A stretch of 64,000 nt of DNA. It comes from Pelecanus crispus (taxonomy: Eukaryota; Chordata; Aves; Pelecaniformes; Pelecanidae). Below are positions 25,482-38,600 of the stretch, in pieces (the first letter of the stretch is position 1; every line of letters starts with the position of its first letter). A program made the position numbers and the translations under genes. The stretch covers positions 103,474,765-103,538,764 of the forward strand of contig NC_134644.1 in NCBI RefSeq assembly GCF_030463565.1, read 5' to 3'. Below the pieces are notes generated by a model. It was not told where the DNA came from. It was given only the letters and a program-made list of their open reading frames with translations, and made no database searches.

Positions 25482-28400
25482 GAAGAAAGAACAACAGCAC
25501 GGCTGGTGGGAACAGTGCCAGTGCAGAACTAGAATGAGTGAGAAGAGGCATGGGCAAGGGGGGAGAAGAAGAAAGAGAAGATTATGGTGCATAGAAGCAA
25601 ACCAATCCACCCTTCCTAATTCTGTGGTGTGTTCCACTTTGAAGCCTTTTGTGCTGTATTAAAGCAAAGACTGTACTGCACAGCCTGAGCAGCCACCACA
25701 GTCGCAAACTAATAGGAAAGGGAAGAAGTAGCAGCATGCCAGTGAGGTCTGTATGATGTTGACAGCAAGCCTTGCAGATGGAGACATATGCTAGCAATGT
25801 CTCCCTTATTTCAACAGGTGCGTGGGATATTTAGCTCCCAGCTTTACTTACGAAGATTAATGCTGTTCCCTCTTAACTACTGTTTTGTGGAAAGTCCAGA
25901 TCAAAAGACACAAACCAGCTCAACAGAGAGTGCTGTTCAGGGAGAGACAGAGAAGAGGCCATTGTGTGTCCAGATTATTTTACACTCAGACATTTTGTCT
26001 GAACCAGTGCTGAGAGCTATGTGTTTGGGTTAAGGTAAGTTTGACGGTGCTGCTGGAACTGCTGAGAGGAAGCTCCAGCCAGGTTGAGTTACCCATGGAT
26101 GCTGTGTCCTGGACCCCAGGTTAGGGTACCACACTAGCCACTCTTGCCTGAATGCTAAGGCAAATCCCCAGTAATCACTCTTTCTTCTGTCCACCCTGTT
26201 CTGCACTTGAAGGAAACCTGAGCAAGCAAGGAAGGAGTCAAGATCTGTTGCAGCAGTCCCCTGCTGTGGGTAGTCAAGGGACTGGGACCAGAAGAGTGAA
26301 GGCACAAGCCTGTTCCTCAATTCAGACAAAGCTTCAGTGTCAACAAATGCTGGTGAGGTCTCCTGGTCCTGTACAGATCAGCTCCTGGGACTTCCTTCAG
26401 GATGTTATTAAAAAGAGTCAAATAAACAGACCTGCACTCTGTCAGGTCTCAACCCATGACCAGTGTGTTAGAATGAAGTAACAGCCAGTGAATAGCTAGT
26501 GAAGAGGAAAGCCCTGAAAAGTACTTGCCTAAATTCACAGCAAGACCCTGAGTGGGATTCTTCTAGCCCATCATGGATATTGGAGGTCAGAGGAGCTGCC
26601 ATGAGCAGCATGTCTTTCCACTGGCTATAGAGGGATCAGGTGAAACACCTTATTTTTTAACTCATCTGCAGTTGTGTTTCCAGCTCTTCTTGTTATGCAG
26701 GAACAAATTCTCTGTACGACACAATGAAAACACTGAAGTTTTAAAAATAAGAATCTAAGATCAGGCAATAAGCCACATACTTCCTTTGGCTTAGGATAAG
26801 ACACTTACGTTGCCATTTTAGTTACTGCAAAGCAGCCTGAGATTTTTGAAATGCTTAAAATCATGTGCTTCCATTGGCTTCAATGTGTCTGAAAGAAACC
26901 AAACTATTTGTTAATCAGCTGTCTATGAGTGTAATCAAACAGAATCCTTTGAAAAAGGAAAGTTTCACAAATAATGACAGGAAAAGCATAGGCTGCCCTA
27001 AATTTCCTGTGCCTGCTGCCTTTTTCTGCTTAAAGTGGTCTCTGCTTTCCCTTAAAATTTCAAAGCCTTATAAATATCTTTTGGCATTGCTCACATTTAT
27101 AAAGCTAAGGGTACCCAGAGAAGGGGCAGCGGAGTTGATTTACATGGTCAGTCATACATAACAGAAGATGCAGCTCTGCATTTGTAGACAAACCATAGTC
27201 TGACATTTGTTCACATAAACAATATGATGAATAATTATGAAAAATGATCTAATTTGGGAAAATTACAATCAGGTCATGTACATTACGGGGAAAAGAACTA
27301 AATTAATTATGTACAGTGTGTAACTGTCAAATACCAACAACATACGTAATGGAAAGTCAACAATATATAAGGAACCAGCTAATTTCGATAAAAACTTAAT
27401 TTCTCCGGATGCTCACGTTCCTCGGATTCCCAAACTGCTGTACTCCAGCTTATTAAGCTGTACTTGTAAAAAGATGGGCCAGGATTCAAAGAAATCTTTT
27501 AATGAGGATTATTGTTCTGTAGAATCAAAATGGTAGTCAGACTACCAATGACTGCACCATTATGGGGGTTTGTGTTACCGGGGTCAGCAAAACTCCTAGC
27601 AAAACTGCAGGCAATTACTGAGTGCCCAGTTTTGAAAATCAAACTTGTTGTGACAAATAGGCTATGAATCACTTATACACATGAAATGTCTAAAGAGCAA
27701 ATATTCTTTAAGATTTTGGTCACAGTGTCGCATTATCAATCCCTTAAATTATAGTAGTGGAACTGCTGGTATTTCTGCCCCACTGTAAAATTGCTTTTCT
27801 GTGAAAATTATATGATTTTTAAGGGTTTCTTGATTAATTGCATTACAATTGAACGATCTAAAACTTTTTAAGTGTAAATATTCTCTTTCCTAGTAGCATT
27901 AAAAACACCAGTATGTCTGAATTGTGCTGATTATTAAAACATGAGCAGTAAAGAATGAAAAATGACTAGAAATGGCAGCATAAAAGCCTATATGCTTTTT
28001 TTATTGTTTTACATCCTCAAAGAAATCTAAAAAAGGAAGCGAGTGCGTCAGCTGTTAAAAGCGAGTCTCAACTTTCAGTTGAAGTAGCTGGTGTCTTTGC
28101 CTTTGGTGGGACTATTGTGACTGAATATAAATTGTATTCCAGTTATAACTCAGGGAGCTGCTGATAGAAAAATAAGTATTATTTTAAAATACCTGATCCT
28201 AAGCTTGGAAGTAGGAATTTTTACTCCAACTCTGTTTCCAAAACCAATAATCTTATCACTCAACTTGCACATGCTTCATAGTTACTTTAATATGGAAAGC
28301 ATACATCTTGTACAAAAATGGAGAAAACAGATTAGAAAGAATAAAACCCCATTTCAGTATGGACTGGGTGTTCACAACAGACACTCTGGGGACCTTTGAT

Positions 28401-31400
28401 CTTACAGGCAACAGCCACGTATAGTCTGCTTAGTTTTTCTTATATGATTACCTTAAAAGAATTCTTGCCATATGTCATTTGAATCCTTTGGGGACTTTGA
28501 AAGAAGATGAGAAGACTACTTAAGCAAGCTCTGTAAATGTATGTGTCTGTCCATGTGTATTAAAGTATACAGATAGTTTTTATCTTATGCCATACTTAAA
28601 TTTAATAAAAAAAAAAAAATGAAATGTGCTGAATTTTATCACAGCTAAAATGTGCAGCTTAACTAGGTGATATTCGTTTAGTTTTTGCTGGCATGTTAGG
28701 GACCAAGCTCAAATATTTATATTAATGAGAAGAAATTTCCGAAGTTTTAGTATGTCTAGCAGAAACGCTTCTATTTCTACTTATAGAGGTATGTACATGC
28801 AAATATCTGAGAGTATGCAAGTGTTTTTTTCCTCATAAAACCAATATAAATAATTGTGGTAATCGAGAAATTTATATTGCTTTTACTAGATAAGGTGATA
28901 TAAAGCACTGTGCATAATTTATCATGGAGCTTTCCCAGTGCACAACAAACCCACCCTGAATTACTAGCTCACCTCTTTCCTAGCCTATAGTGTTAATAAA
29001 CCGCTAAACAATATAGATCATGATTGGCATTCATGTATGCACACGTTAGGCAAGTTCAGTTCCCATGCTATTTAAAGCAAATTACTTGTATGACGGATCA
29101 CAGTTTGAGAGAGAGCTGCTTCTGTGATCCTTACTTCTTCCTATGCTCTTCAAAAGGGCAGGGCCAAGATCTGGTGGGCAGGAGCAACAGATAGGAGAAA
29201 TCAGCATTCCAGAGGAACAAGATATTGAACTGGGCTTTTTAAGCAAATTTCAGAGATACGGTTTGCATAATTGCCAATTTCTTGAATCAGAAGCTTCAGG
29301 ACCTTGCAGAGGAACAAAGAGGGAAAGGGATGCCCTAGTCTAGTCTGAAGAAAGGGTTTTCCACGGTATTATTTATGCAAGTGCTAAGGCCCAGATCTAG
29401 GAGGATAAAGGACCTGCTTAACCACTTTACAGTGTATACAATGAAATGTGCTGCAGATACAGCTCTGAAGTGAAGGTAGCAAAATGGTCAAAAGCAATTA
29501 ACTCCATTTCTCAGAGAATTGCCTAGCCTTTAATCCAACCCCCCAAAACATGTGGCAGCCTGTCATTGCTGAAGCTGTAAGAAAATGTGTTACTGATTAA
29601 GAGCATATAGTGTCTCTGTGCAGAGTGCAGTCACTGAGCATATTCAGTGTCTATTTCTTAAATTATGGCTCTAATGGGCTTACTGTTTCCACAGAAAGAT
29701 TTGGTGACGTGGGGTATGCTACGCTAACGTATCTTCCATTTTTATCCCACATTTGAATCTGCATGTGGAGTGGATTCAGCCTCTTTGCTCCAGCTTTGAA
29801 GAAGGAGGTATCCTTTATTTGAAGCTGGATGCAATAATCATGGCCACACATCCTTCTTTAGTTCAGGAAATCTCACTGGTGAGAGCTGTGCCAAAGCCTG
29901 CCTTTAAGAGAGCATTATCTGACTGAGTTTTGGTAACATATGCAAAGTCAGGGACTTATCCTTTTCCAGATCGCAAACAATTAATATATTACTTCCTTCT
30001 GGCAGAGCATTAATCAGGATAAGTCAAGCCAAAGGCTGAGAACCTTGTCTCCTTATGTCTCAGTGTCTGAAGAATTTATAGTAGTTAAAAGCAATGGAAT
30101 GAAAATAAAACACTTCCTTACATCCTTTTCTTAATGTTGCCCTATTTGTAGAGCTATCTGTCTACCCGTCAGCTACCTCTGTGACAGCAGCAATCAAGGT
30201 CTTGTAATGATACTTCCCATCATATTCTCCTGACCATCTAGAGTCCCAGCTGCTTAAAAATAACAACCTCAGGGGCATACCAGCTGAAACGAGGTATGCC
30301 CAAAAGGGGAATCTCTGCAGCTATCTTCGTAAGAATCCTTTTTTGTCTGTACCTCTGTGGCTTTTCCGTATACATAGCCTCACATAGCAGCTGCTCACTG
30401 GGAAACAACAAGCTGCTGTTATTTCTTGGTCTGCAGAATCTCTTCCTGTGCTCAGCTGACTTTGTATCAAAATTGAGAACATGCTCTTAGTGAACAGAAC
30501 ATTGCTTTTCACCACTCTCCTGTAAATGATGCATCACAAAATAAAATGTTCCTGATCCGCTCTGTCACTATCTGCCCTACCGTTGGGATTAGAGAGAGAA
30601 GGATGTCTGCAGTTCCTCACAGCTGATCAAGAATGGACTGCATCTTTTCTCTAGCGGTCCTGGGAAAGCCATTGAGAAGACTTCAGCACACACCACATTG
30701 TCCCCTCTCTGTGGGTCCCTCACGCTCAGGAGTACCCAACCTCTTGAGTCTTCAACGTCCAAGCCTGAAGTTAGGTTGTGAAGAGCTTGGAGTATTTGTT
30801 TCTGAAGGGTTGGGACACTGACTTAGCTACTCAGCTGGGAGATCAACTCTGAAAGGCAGCGCACCAGGTCCAAATTCAGCCCAAACAGTCCTGATGGGAG
30901 GCTGATCAGAGAGGACAGTAAGTAAATAAACTGATTTCCCCATGCATTGTGACTCAGGTTTCCAAACTGATATTATAATACAGTTTGCCTGGATTAAAAA
31001 GCAGGCACTTTCAGCGATATAGTTGGCCCACTGATGCTCTTCAGGATTAAGGAACTACAGTTTTGGATTAGTGGCAACTATAAATTAGTTCTGTGGCACG
31101 GCTGTGAACATACCATGTCAAGCCTATTTGTTTGGTTGTTATTAGTTGGAGAAGGATGGCATGGGAATTGTCTATGCTTAGCTAATTAAAGCCTTTCAAA
31201 AAGCAGGAATTTGGTGTTTGCAGAAAGCACTGGTGGCTATGTTTCAAGAGACTGCAGCATTATTTGTTTCTCATGTTTGTTTTCATCCTACTCATACTAT
31301 ATGTGTGCAATCCCATTCTCCCAGACTTCTATCAGTCACTTCGAGCAACTAGGAAATTCTGTTTACTTGATGTATAACTCAGTTTCTGTCTTGTTTCTTT

Positions 31401-34400
31401 GCTTGCTTGCTTTTCACCTGGGTTTTTTTGTGATGGAGATTCACAAAAGGAAAAGATGGGACATTGTGTATTAGGGGAGAATTCAGACTTGGTTTGTGCA
31501 TCTCGTTCGTGCATAATTTGGGATCAGGATTTGGTGTTCACGTCCTTTTGTTTTGCTTTTACTATGGAACAAGGCTCATTTCCCAGAATCAACTGAGCAT
31601 TTTCCTATGATAAGTTCCTTACTCTTCAGTCAACTTGCAAAGTTGGCACTATCTCTCGGGGGTTTTTGTAGTGCATCATAATTTGAGTTCTTTAGGTCCT
31701 TCATTTTAATTAAAAAGTCTTACTTTGGGATCTTGGCAAAGTTTTAATTCATGAAATGTGTAGAATGGAAGTGGTGTGGCTGTTTCCAGGAATAGCTTTG
31801 TATTACATGGTTGCTCACAATTGCAGAATTCAGCCCAGTACTGACAAGGCCTTCTGCCCACAGTGATAAGCATAAGCTTGCATCTGTGACTCCTGGCTCA
31901 AGTGAAGAACATTTCTTCTTACCTGATTTTCTTTCTCTTTCATCACCTCTCCTAGAAAAGAAAAATTCAGGCAAAGGAAGAGCAGCAGCAAAGAGTCATG
32001 CATAGCAAGAGAATAGTTGTATCTGAAGACTTTTTACTGACTAGGTTGTGTGTCAGCAGATGGGAGAAGGGCAAATGTCCTTCTTTCCTTCACAGATCTG
32101 TCAGCCAACAGAGGCTTTGCATTCCTCTAGATGGGAAAAGGAAGAGAAAACTCTGTGTTTCTCTCTCCTGTGTTACCATCAGAGAAGAGAGGCTTAGTGG
32201 AAACATTTGAAGCTAAATCTGGCAATAAGTTTGGGAATCTGACTTTTGGCCTCCACATTTGTTGATTCCATTTGCTTCAATGTAATACAGAAGTAACGTA
32301 ACTTGAACTGGCCTGCTTCGGTAAAGCATTCCATTTTTGTGACTAAAATCCTTAATCTACACCAGTTACATAGCGTGAGATCCCTTCACATACTTTGTGA
32401 GCGTTGCTAACCCCCAGCTTTACATGCAGGCACTGTGTCAGCAGACGGTTTACCCAAGTCAACTTCATGCACAAGGATTCCTCCTGCTGACTGGTATGGT
32501 ATCGTAAATATGGAGAAGCTCTAATGACGTTAATCTGAGTTACAGTTGACTAAATCTGGTGTAAATGAAGGCAGAAATCAGTACTGGGTCCATGCATGGA
32601 CTTAATAAAAAGCTTCAGTTCCTATCACAAAAACCTCCCGTTCCCTGCTCCTTTTTCTCTAGTGAGTCTTCTGTCATGGTGGGACTTTCCCACCTTACTT
32701 CCCCAGTAAAGTCAACATGGATACCTTACTTTTTTAGTTATTGTTTATTTCAGCTAGTGTGGGCCAAACCTGTGGTAAGTTAACTACGAAACTGTCCAGG
32801 CTGGTTCAGATCTGGTTTACTTTTACCTGTAAGATTATGAGATTGCTCCTTTAAGTGAGCAGGTTGTTACTTGTTTCTCTGTGAAGGCTGTAACCAAAGA
32901 ATTCAATTGTGTACACCAGACTTTGTGGCAAATAAGACTCAAAAAAATAATGTTATCTGTACTTGGTCACAGATGTGACATTGCACTAAAAGTTATCTGT
33001 CACTTTTTCTTTCAGTGACAGCAACAGCTCCCAGCTTCTACCTCCTCTGTCTAACACGCTGTCAGCCATTTGTGTCACAAGGTCGGTGAGAAGATAAAGG
33101 TATGTTCAGAAAGAGGGCAACCGAATGGCATGAAGCCTCAAAACCAAAGCGTTCTATTCACATGGCCACCAACAACTGATGTCATCGGGGCTGACTTATA
33201 TGACATCACTGTCACATACAGCACTCTTGTTTGTGTGTTGTAACCTAACCAGGCCAGAAGGAAAAACATTATGCTGTGTTTTATATACCTTCTGTAAGGG
33301 CCTGGCTGGTCGTTTTTCCCATTCCCAGGAAGGAAGGAAGAACCCCACTGACAAAAGATTCCAAATCATTCTGCCCTTTACTCGTTTCATGGCCACTTCT
33401 CCTACCCTGGAAGTGTTCCCCTCCAGCTTATTCCCTGGGCACTATCCTACCTTTCCAATAATTTTCTCCCTGGCAAAAATACTAATATAGTGAACCCTGT
33501 TAGTTAGCTGAGCACCTTCAGATTGAGGACAACAGAACTTACTCTGAATAACTTGTCAGATTATTACAGGCCTGGTAGCGATAGATACCATGATAGAGGA
33601 CAAAGGTTTAGCAGACTCATCAGCCTTTGACATAGCAAATCTCCCATCATAAGGACATAGCTAAGGTGTTGGTTATTCAGCTTTGTTCTATTTTTTAGCA
33701 AGTGTTTTAATCCTGTTTCACAAAAGAATACATGGAGGAAAGTATTTTATGAGATTTCAGGTACAATTTTTTTTTAAGTGTTTGATTTTTGACATTCCAT
33801 AGGAGTCATATAAATCAAAGAAATAATGTTGGAAGGAGGTGTTTCCTCTGTTCGATTTCATCGCCACCATCATCCTTGGCAGTATTTCAGAAAGGATTTC
33901 TGAGGTATTCTTTGAAAAATGGCCCGATTATGATCCCATGGAAACCACTGACAAAATACTCACCAACTGCAACTGAAATCCATCCATTTCAAAATTTAAA
34001 TAATGACATGCTGATTTGGAGAAAGGAAATAGAGGTGAAACTGAGAAGAAAAAGATGTTTATGCCCTTATTTTTGTCTAGACAAATCAGTGAGGAAAAAA
34101 AAAATAATGTATTCATGTCAGGAAAAAAAAAAGAACATTAAGAGAACACTTTCCTTCAAGATACTTCCTTCATTTTCATGCTCTCCTTAAACTGGGAGGG
34201 ACAAGAAATAGCTCCTGAGCCTTGTAAGTAGGTCAGTTGCAGTTCTTATGCCCGGACCACGTTCCCCACCATGGAAAGCAGGATACCGGTGGGGCTTGAA
34301 TGCATGCACTCTCTCTAGGTCGCATGGAGGCTTCTTTCTTTCCTCCCTGAACCCAGTCCCATTTCTCGATGGGGTGGCGGGACACTGGAAAGCAATTATC

Positions 34401-35400
34401 ATCTTTTGTTTTTGAATTGCTCCCAGGCATTTCCTCTTCCCTCAGTTCTTCAGGTTATGTTAAATATACCTTTGAGTTCTCAGCCAGATTAAGATTTTGC
34501 TATATAGTTATATGGTACGGGAGACTGATGGCTTGTGTAGTAAACTGACCCCAGACCTACATAGTCGGTGTGTATATTAAAACTGCTTTTTTAGGGGCCT
34601 ACAGACCTGGGATTATTTTCTGCACTGATGCCATTTCACAAGGAGTATGAAAAGAACCCCTCCCACAAGTCCTAAGCACCTCACAGCCTCTTTGACGGTA
34701 AATGTGAGTTCATGCCGGATATCACACTTCCAGGATCTGTGTTTTGTCCATTAGCTACTCCATTAAAAATAGCTTCCTCTTTAAGGGGAAGCACAATTGT
34801 TACCTTTTTTATCAGGCAAATAAAAATGTGTAATTTGACTATTAACATCCCTCCGTTCTTCTCTTTTTCAAGTACAAAGTTATGTGCATAAACCTCAGGA
34901 GACACGGGACTCAGACCCAAGCTCATCGCTTTGTAGCCAGCACTAACTTCATCTAAGGGGGCACCTAAATGCTTTGGCCAAAACACAGTGGTGCTTGAAT
35001 GATCCTTTTCCTCCCCATTCATCTACAAATCACAGTCACTGAAACAGTTTCTGATCCCTCATAAAATCAGCAAGTTATAATCCTTGCATTTTCCAGGATT
35101 TCTGCGTGAAATGGTACAATGTAAGCATTAACTCTTTTCTTGGCATTTAACTGCATACACTTTTGCACTCTCAAGCCTTCACATTATTTGAAGGTCAGAT
35201 TTAAATGGAAAAGGTAAACGTATATCAAAAAGACTGTAGTAAGTCAGAGTCTCCTTCTGAACCATTATATCTTTAAAATCCGTAATGGTCAAAGTCTTGC
35301 CAAGACAAAGTCTTCTTGGACACTTCGTGTGGCTGATGGGAAGGAGCTGCTACACTGGGTTCTGTGACTATGAACAGATTACGCGACTTTAATAGTCAAA
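25482..35400. other. Gene desert, no gene seen
   Basis: About 10 kb of AT-rich DNA with no coding exon, RNA gene or recognisable mobile element. An A-run lies at 28606-28618. A motif-rich block at 27180-27450 is listed separately. Confidence 0.6.
27180..27450. promoter_or_regulatory. Candidate conserved regulatory block
   Basis: This dense run has AAACAAT, AATAATTATGA, AATTAATTATG and CTGTCA (TALE-type) motifs, followed by a CpG-containing stretch around 27400-27425 that is unusual in this AT-rich desert. It looks like a developmental non-coding element, but this is inference from motifs only. Confidence 0.3.
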
Positions 35401-35479
35401 TATGTGCTCAGGATAAAAAGAAATGTGCTCCTAAACATTAATAGAAAAATGTGTGTATCATTTCATCTATCTGTCTTTT

Positions 35480-35620
35480 AATTAGGCACCTATAAATAAG
35501 CTGGCTGTTATGAGGTGCGCTATAGGCAGGTTACCTAAACGCCAGCCCTTTCCTAAATTGGCATTTACAATTATGTGAGATAGTTACAGATTGTTAATTG
35601 CTACTGTTTCTTTTTTTATT
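35480..35620. promoter_or_regulatory. Candidate conserved non-coding element, downstream of IRX4
   Basis: A short low-repeat block holding CTATAAATAAG, GGTTACCTAAACG, TGGCATTTACAATTATG and GTTAATTGC motifs. It marks the point where the flank of IRX4 changes from desert to motif-rich DNA. It could be an IRX4 enhancer; the sequence alone cannot prove it. Confidence 0.35.
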
Positions 35621-35642
35621 TATTTATTGTTGCTACTTATTA

Positions 35643-35675
35643 CTATTGTTATTGTTATTGTTATTGTTATTATTT
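35643..35675 (+). repeat. (TTATTG)n-type microsatellite
   Basis: Tandem ATTGTT hexamers (about five copies) with flanking TATT units. A simple repeat. Confidence 0.85.
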
Positions 35676-35849
35676 AAGGAACAGGCAATATGCCCCATTG
35701 CAATTTTGCATGCATGCCTGGGAAAAAAAGTAGATGACATAAATCGCATGCATAATCTCAGGAGACAATCATTTTAAATCTTAATTGGCTGCCTTTTAAA
35801 TATCATTTAAGGTCTCGTTTTCCCTGCCTCTCTCTCTCTAGTTAAGAAG

Positions 35850-36440
35850 GTGTTGTGTCAAAGTCTATTACCTTGCTGGACGTCTCGCCTCTAAGTTTTT
35901 TTAAAAAAATAGAACCATCAGCAGAGGTTTGAGAGGTCGATAAAGCTTTTAGATTTGGAGATGTTTTCAGGGAGCCCATTTCCTGCGGCTAAGAGTTGTT
36001 AATGGAGCTTAAGGAATTATCTTATGACTCGGGCTGGGAGAGCCGTATATTTCTTCGCTCCTGTTCCCTTGTCGAGGCTGAATATGCTGCTGTCAAACTC
36101 GCTTAATGAAAAGTAACGCGTCGCTGATTACAGTTTTATTTGGGCTCTATGTAAAAAGCACTGTTAATTTAGCATCCCCTCCTTTGTGTGTTTGAATTTG
36201 CCATGGCTGAATGATTTAGAGTCTCTCAGTTTCAAGCCGTTTCTCTATGATTTTTCCCCCCCTCCTCTCTTTCTTTCTCTTTATATCTCTGCTTTGTGCA
36301 AGCCATACGAGCTGCACGGCTTTCCCTTTCAGCCCCGTAGCCTCCTCTAAAGCAGCTGAACCTGATCTGTGACTTGTGCTATTGAATCAAATGGCAAAAT
36401 TAATTTCTCGCACTCCTTTGTTCATCCTTTTAACAAACCA
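35850..36440. promoter_or_regulatory. Candidate conserved non-coding element cluster
   Basis: The block is rich in transcription-factor-like sites and free of repeats. Examples are GTTAATGGAGCTTAAG, GCTTAATGAAAAGTAACGCG, GCTGATTACAGTTTTATTT (HOX/CDX-like), CACTGTTAATTTAGC, AAAATTAATTTC and CCTTTGTTC (TCF/SOX-like). CpGs are retained although the DNA is moderately AT-rich, a pattern common in deeply conserved enhancers near developmental genes. IRX genes are known for such arrays. Function and target (IRX4) are inferred. Confidence 0.45.
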
Positions 36441-36779
36441 AAACCAACCTTTTGAAAGCCCGCTGCTGCTGGGCGGCTGATCTAGAGAGAAGCTTCGCGT
36501 ACCAGAGCAAGAAACTATTTTCCCTCCCCCCTAATTTATACATTCTCATCTCAGGATCGGTAATGTGATGTGTGCGAGGGCAGACGGACACACGCATACC
36601 TCCCGCATCTGATACACGGCCAGTCCCGCGGTCCGGAGGGATCTGGGCTTGTTACACAACAGGCATAAACTTACTCAAACTTGTTTTATAACGACAATGA
36701 CACGAAAATGAAGGGATAAAGGTTTGATCCGGTTTTCTGGTATGTCAGTGCGCCTGCGTTTCGCCCACAGTGTGATCAC

Positions 36780-37440
36780 CTTCATTTTAAGTCCCAGCGG
36801 GGAGGGGGGGGGGGGGGGGGGGGCGGGAAGGGGGGTGTGTTGCATCCCAAACGACGAGCTGACCCAAATGGCATTAGCGGCCGAGGCAGCCCCGCTCAGT
36901 ACCGATGCAACCTGCCCGACGCCTGCCCAGGACGGCGTGCGGGTGCCCGGCGCTCCGCAGAAGTCAGGGCTGAGGGAGATTTTTGGCCGAGGAGCCCCCC
37001 CTCCTTGCACGGGCACCCGCACACAGAGGCTCACACCCCCCCACCCCCCCCCCGCCCCGGGCTGTCGCTGTGTGGGCAGCAAGGACGATGTCCCCTTCCA
37101 CCCCGCAGAGCCTCTGTGCACGGAGGCTGAAGCCCACCGGGAGCTCCCCCGGTGTCCCCCCACCCCACCCCCCCGGGCCCCGCAGGCACAGCAAGGCTCG
37201 CTCACGCAAACCTCCCTGCTTTAAAATCACCATCGCGGCAGGCAGCGGGGTTTTGCCCCCTATCCCGCTTGCCTCCGCCGGTGGTTTGAGGACAGCCTCA
37301 GCGCTCGCCTTTCCTCCCTTCCTTCCTGCTCGCCCCCTTCATCCCCACCTCCTTAGTTTGGCTGGGAATAATTTGCTTTGTCTAAAGGGTTTCAGAGGCA
37401 AAGCTCGCCGGCCGCCCCGGCTGCATTAAAATTCCTGCCG
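36780..37440. other. GC-rich, CpG-rich island downstream of IRX4
   Basis: GC content jumps here, with many CpGs and long C and G runs. Long open frames on both strands (about 166-176 codons) are the expected result of few stop codons in GC-rich DNA. They are proline/glycine-rich and match nothing I know. The island may serve as a promoter for a non-coding RNA or as a Polycomb-type CpG island; this is untested. Confidence 0.5.
36804..36823 (+). repeat. Poly-G run
   Basis: Twenty consecutive G bases. Length is probably unreliable or variable, and it is a potential quadruplex former. Confidence 0.9.
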
Positions 37441-37910
37441 GCCCAGCCTTGAGCTGAGATCCCGGCTCCCCGGAGACTCCACTTTCGCTATTACTGTCAA
37501 GTACCCTTGACTCTTTATTTTTGCCCTTTTATCTATTACAACTAATTCGAGTTCTTTTGCCCTTTTCAGTTTAAGACGTGGGCTTTCTGTAAAGCCTCCC
37601 CCTGCCACCGAGCTCTCCGGGTGCAGAGCCTTTAGAAATTGAGGGGTTTACTGTCAAAATGAAAATTTCACTTCAAATTATCTTGGCTGATGCGCGTTTT
37701 CCAGGCCGGGGGCTCCTGTCTGAGCCTTTTGACAGCCAGATCAGCAGAGGGGTTCAGTGATCTCGATAATATCATCCAAGAGAGCGAAAGTCAATACAAT
37801 GACAGGGAATATGACTGGATACAATCCAATTACGGCTGCTCGCAGAGAGGGGAAGGGCTTGAGCTGATCGCCGCAACCCGGGTTCCTTTATTCAGTCCTT
37901 GCACTAACAG
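37440..37910. promoter_or_regulatory. Candidate conserved non-coding element
   Basis: The block includes the interrupted palindrome GTCAAG-TACC-CTTGAC at about 37496-37511, where TCAAGTA resembles an NKX2-type core. It also has TCTTTATTTTTGCCC (CDX/HOX-like), TTTTGACAGCCAG (TALE TGACAG) and GATAATATCATCC (GATA-like) motifs. NKX2 and GATA factors act in heart, where IRX4 is expressed, so a cardiac element is conceivable. This is motif reading only. Confidence 0.4.
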
Positions 37911-37982
37911 GTCTCGCTAGAAACTTTGCGGGCTGAAGTATGTTATATTTTGTCTGGGTGCTGTCTCTTGCGTTTATCGTAG

Positions 37983-37985
<3 letters not shown>

Positions 37986-38016
<31 letters not shown>
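37986..38016 (+). repeat. (TA)n microsatellite
   Basis: An uninterrupted 31-bp TA dinucleotide run, followed by TTTCTCTGTGTGTGTG. Confidence 0.95.
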
Positions 38017-38018
<2 letters not shown>

Positions 38019-38049
38019 CTCTGTGTGTGTGCATACATATTCCACATTG

Positions 38050-38340
38050 TATTCTTACTTATTTGGGGGGGTTGGGGGTGGCGGCTGGCGGGGAGCCGCA
38101 GGGGTGGGATGGGCGAGGAGGCTGGGGGGCAAGAAGGGCTCTTCTGCTTGTCCGGTGCCAGCTCGGTCCTTCGGGCTCTTTCGGTCTCCCCCCGCAGCGC
38201 CGGGCACCGCAGCTCCCGGGGTTTAGGCCGGTCTGGGTTAAGCCGGGGTCTGTTATTGCCTCGCAGTTTCTTTTCCAGCAGTCCTCCCTCTCTCCCGGTC
38301 CGGGGATCAGTAAAGTTTGTTCTCGTTCCCGGGAAGGAAA
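38050..38340. other. GC-rich segment, no gene seen
   Basis: G-rich and CpG-containing DNA between two AT-rich motif blocks. Open frames on both strands overlap and have no recognisable domain. Confidence 0.4.
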
Positions 38341-38379
38341 GGAGATCTTTTAAACGCCTGTTATCTAAGTGGTAAATTG

Positions 38380-38600
38380 GCTGCGAGTGCTCCTGAATCA
38401 CACGTCGAGAGCGCTCTTTCTCCCTCTCCCTTTTTGTTGGCTGCACTCTATTTAATGTCAAAACGGTAAAGCATCTGTCCTGAAGTGCTGAAATATTCAT
38501 GGAGGATCGGCGATTCTCCATACTGGCAGAGGAGCTGGAAAGCTACAACGGTTCTTTAAAAGACCAAATTTTCCATGCGAATCAATTGCACCGCGCACGG
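38380..38600. promoter_or_regulatory. Candidate conserved non-coding element near the IRX4 3' end
   Basis: A repeat-free block with CTATTTAATGTCAAAACGG, GAAATATTCATGG and CCATGCGAATCAATTGC. It begins an open frame at 38499 (MEDRRFSILAEELESYNG...) that soon runs into low-complexity GC-rich sequence. I judge it non-coding but list it because the first 30 residues look unusually protein-like. Confidence 0.35.

Noticed and set aside
36675..37429. Long overlapping open frames on both strands in the downstream GC-rich island
   Set aside because: They are Pro/Gly/Arg/Ser-rich, mirror each other on opposite strands and lack any known domain. GC-rich DNA has few stop codons, so this is expected by chance.
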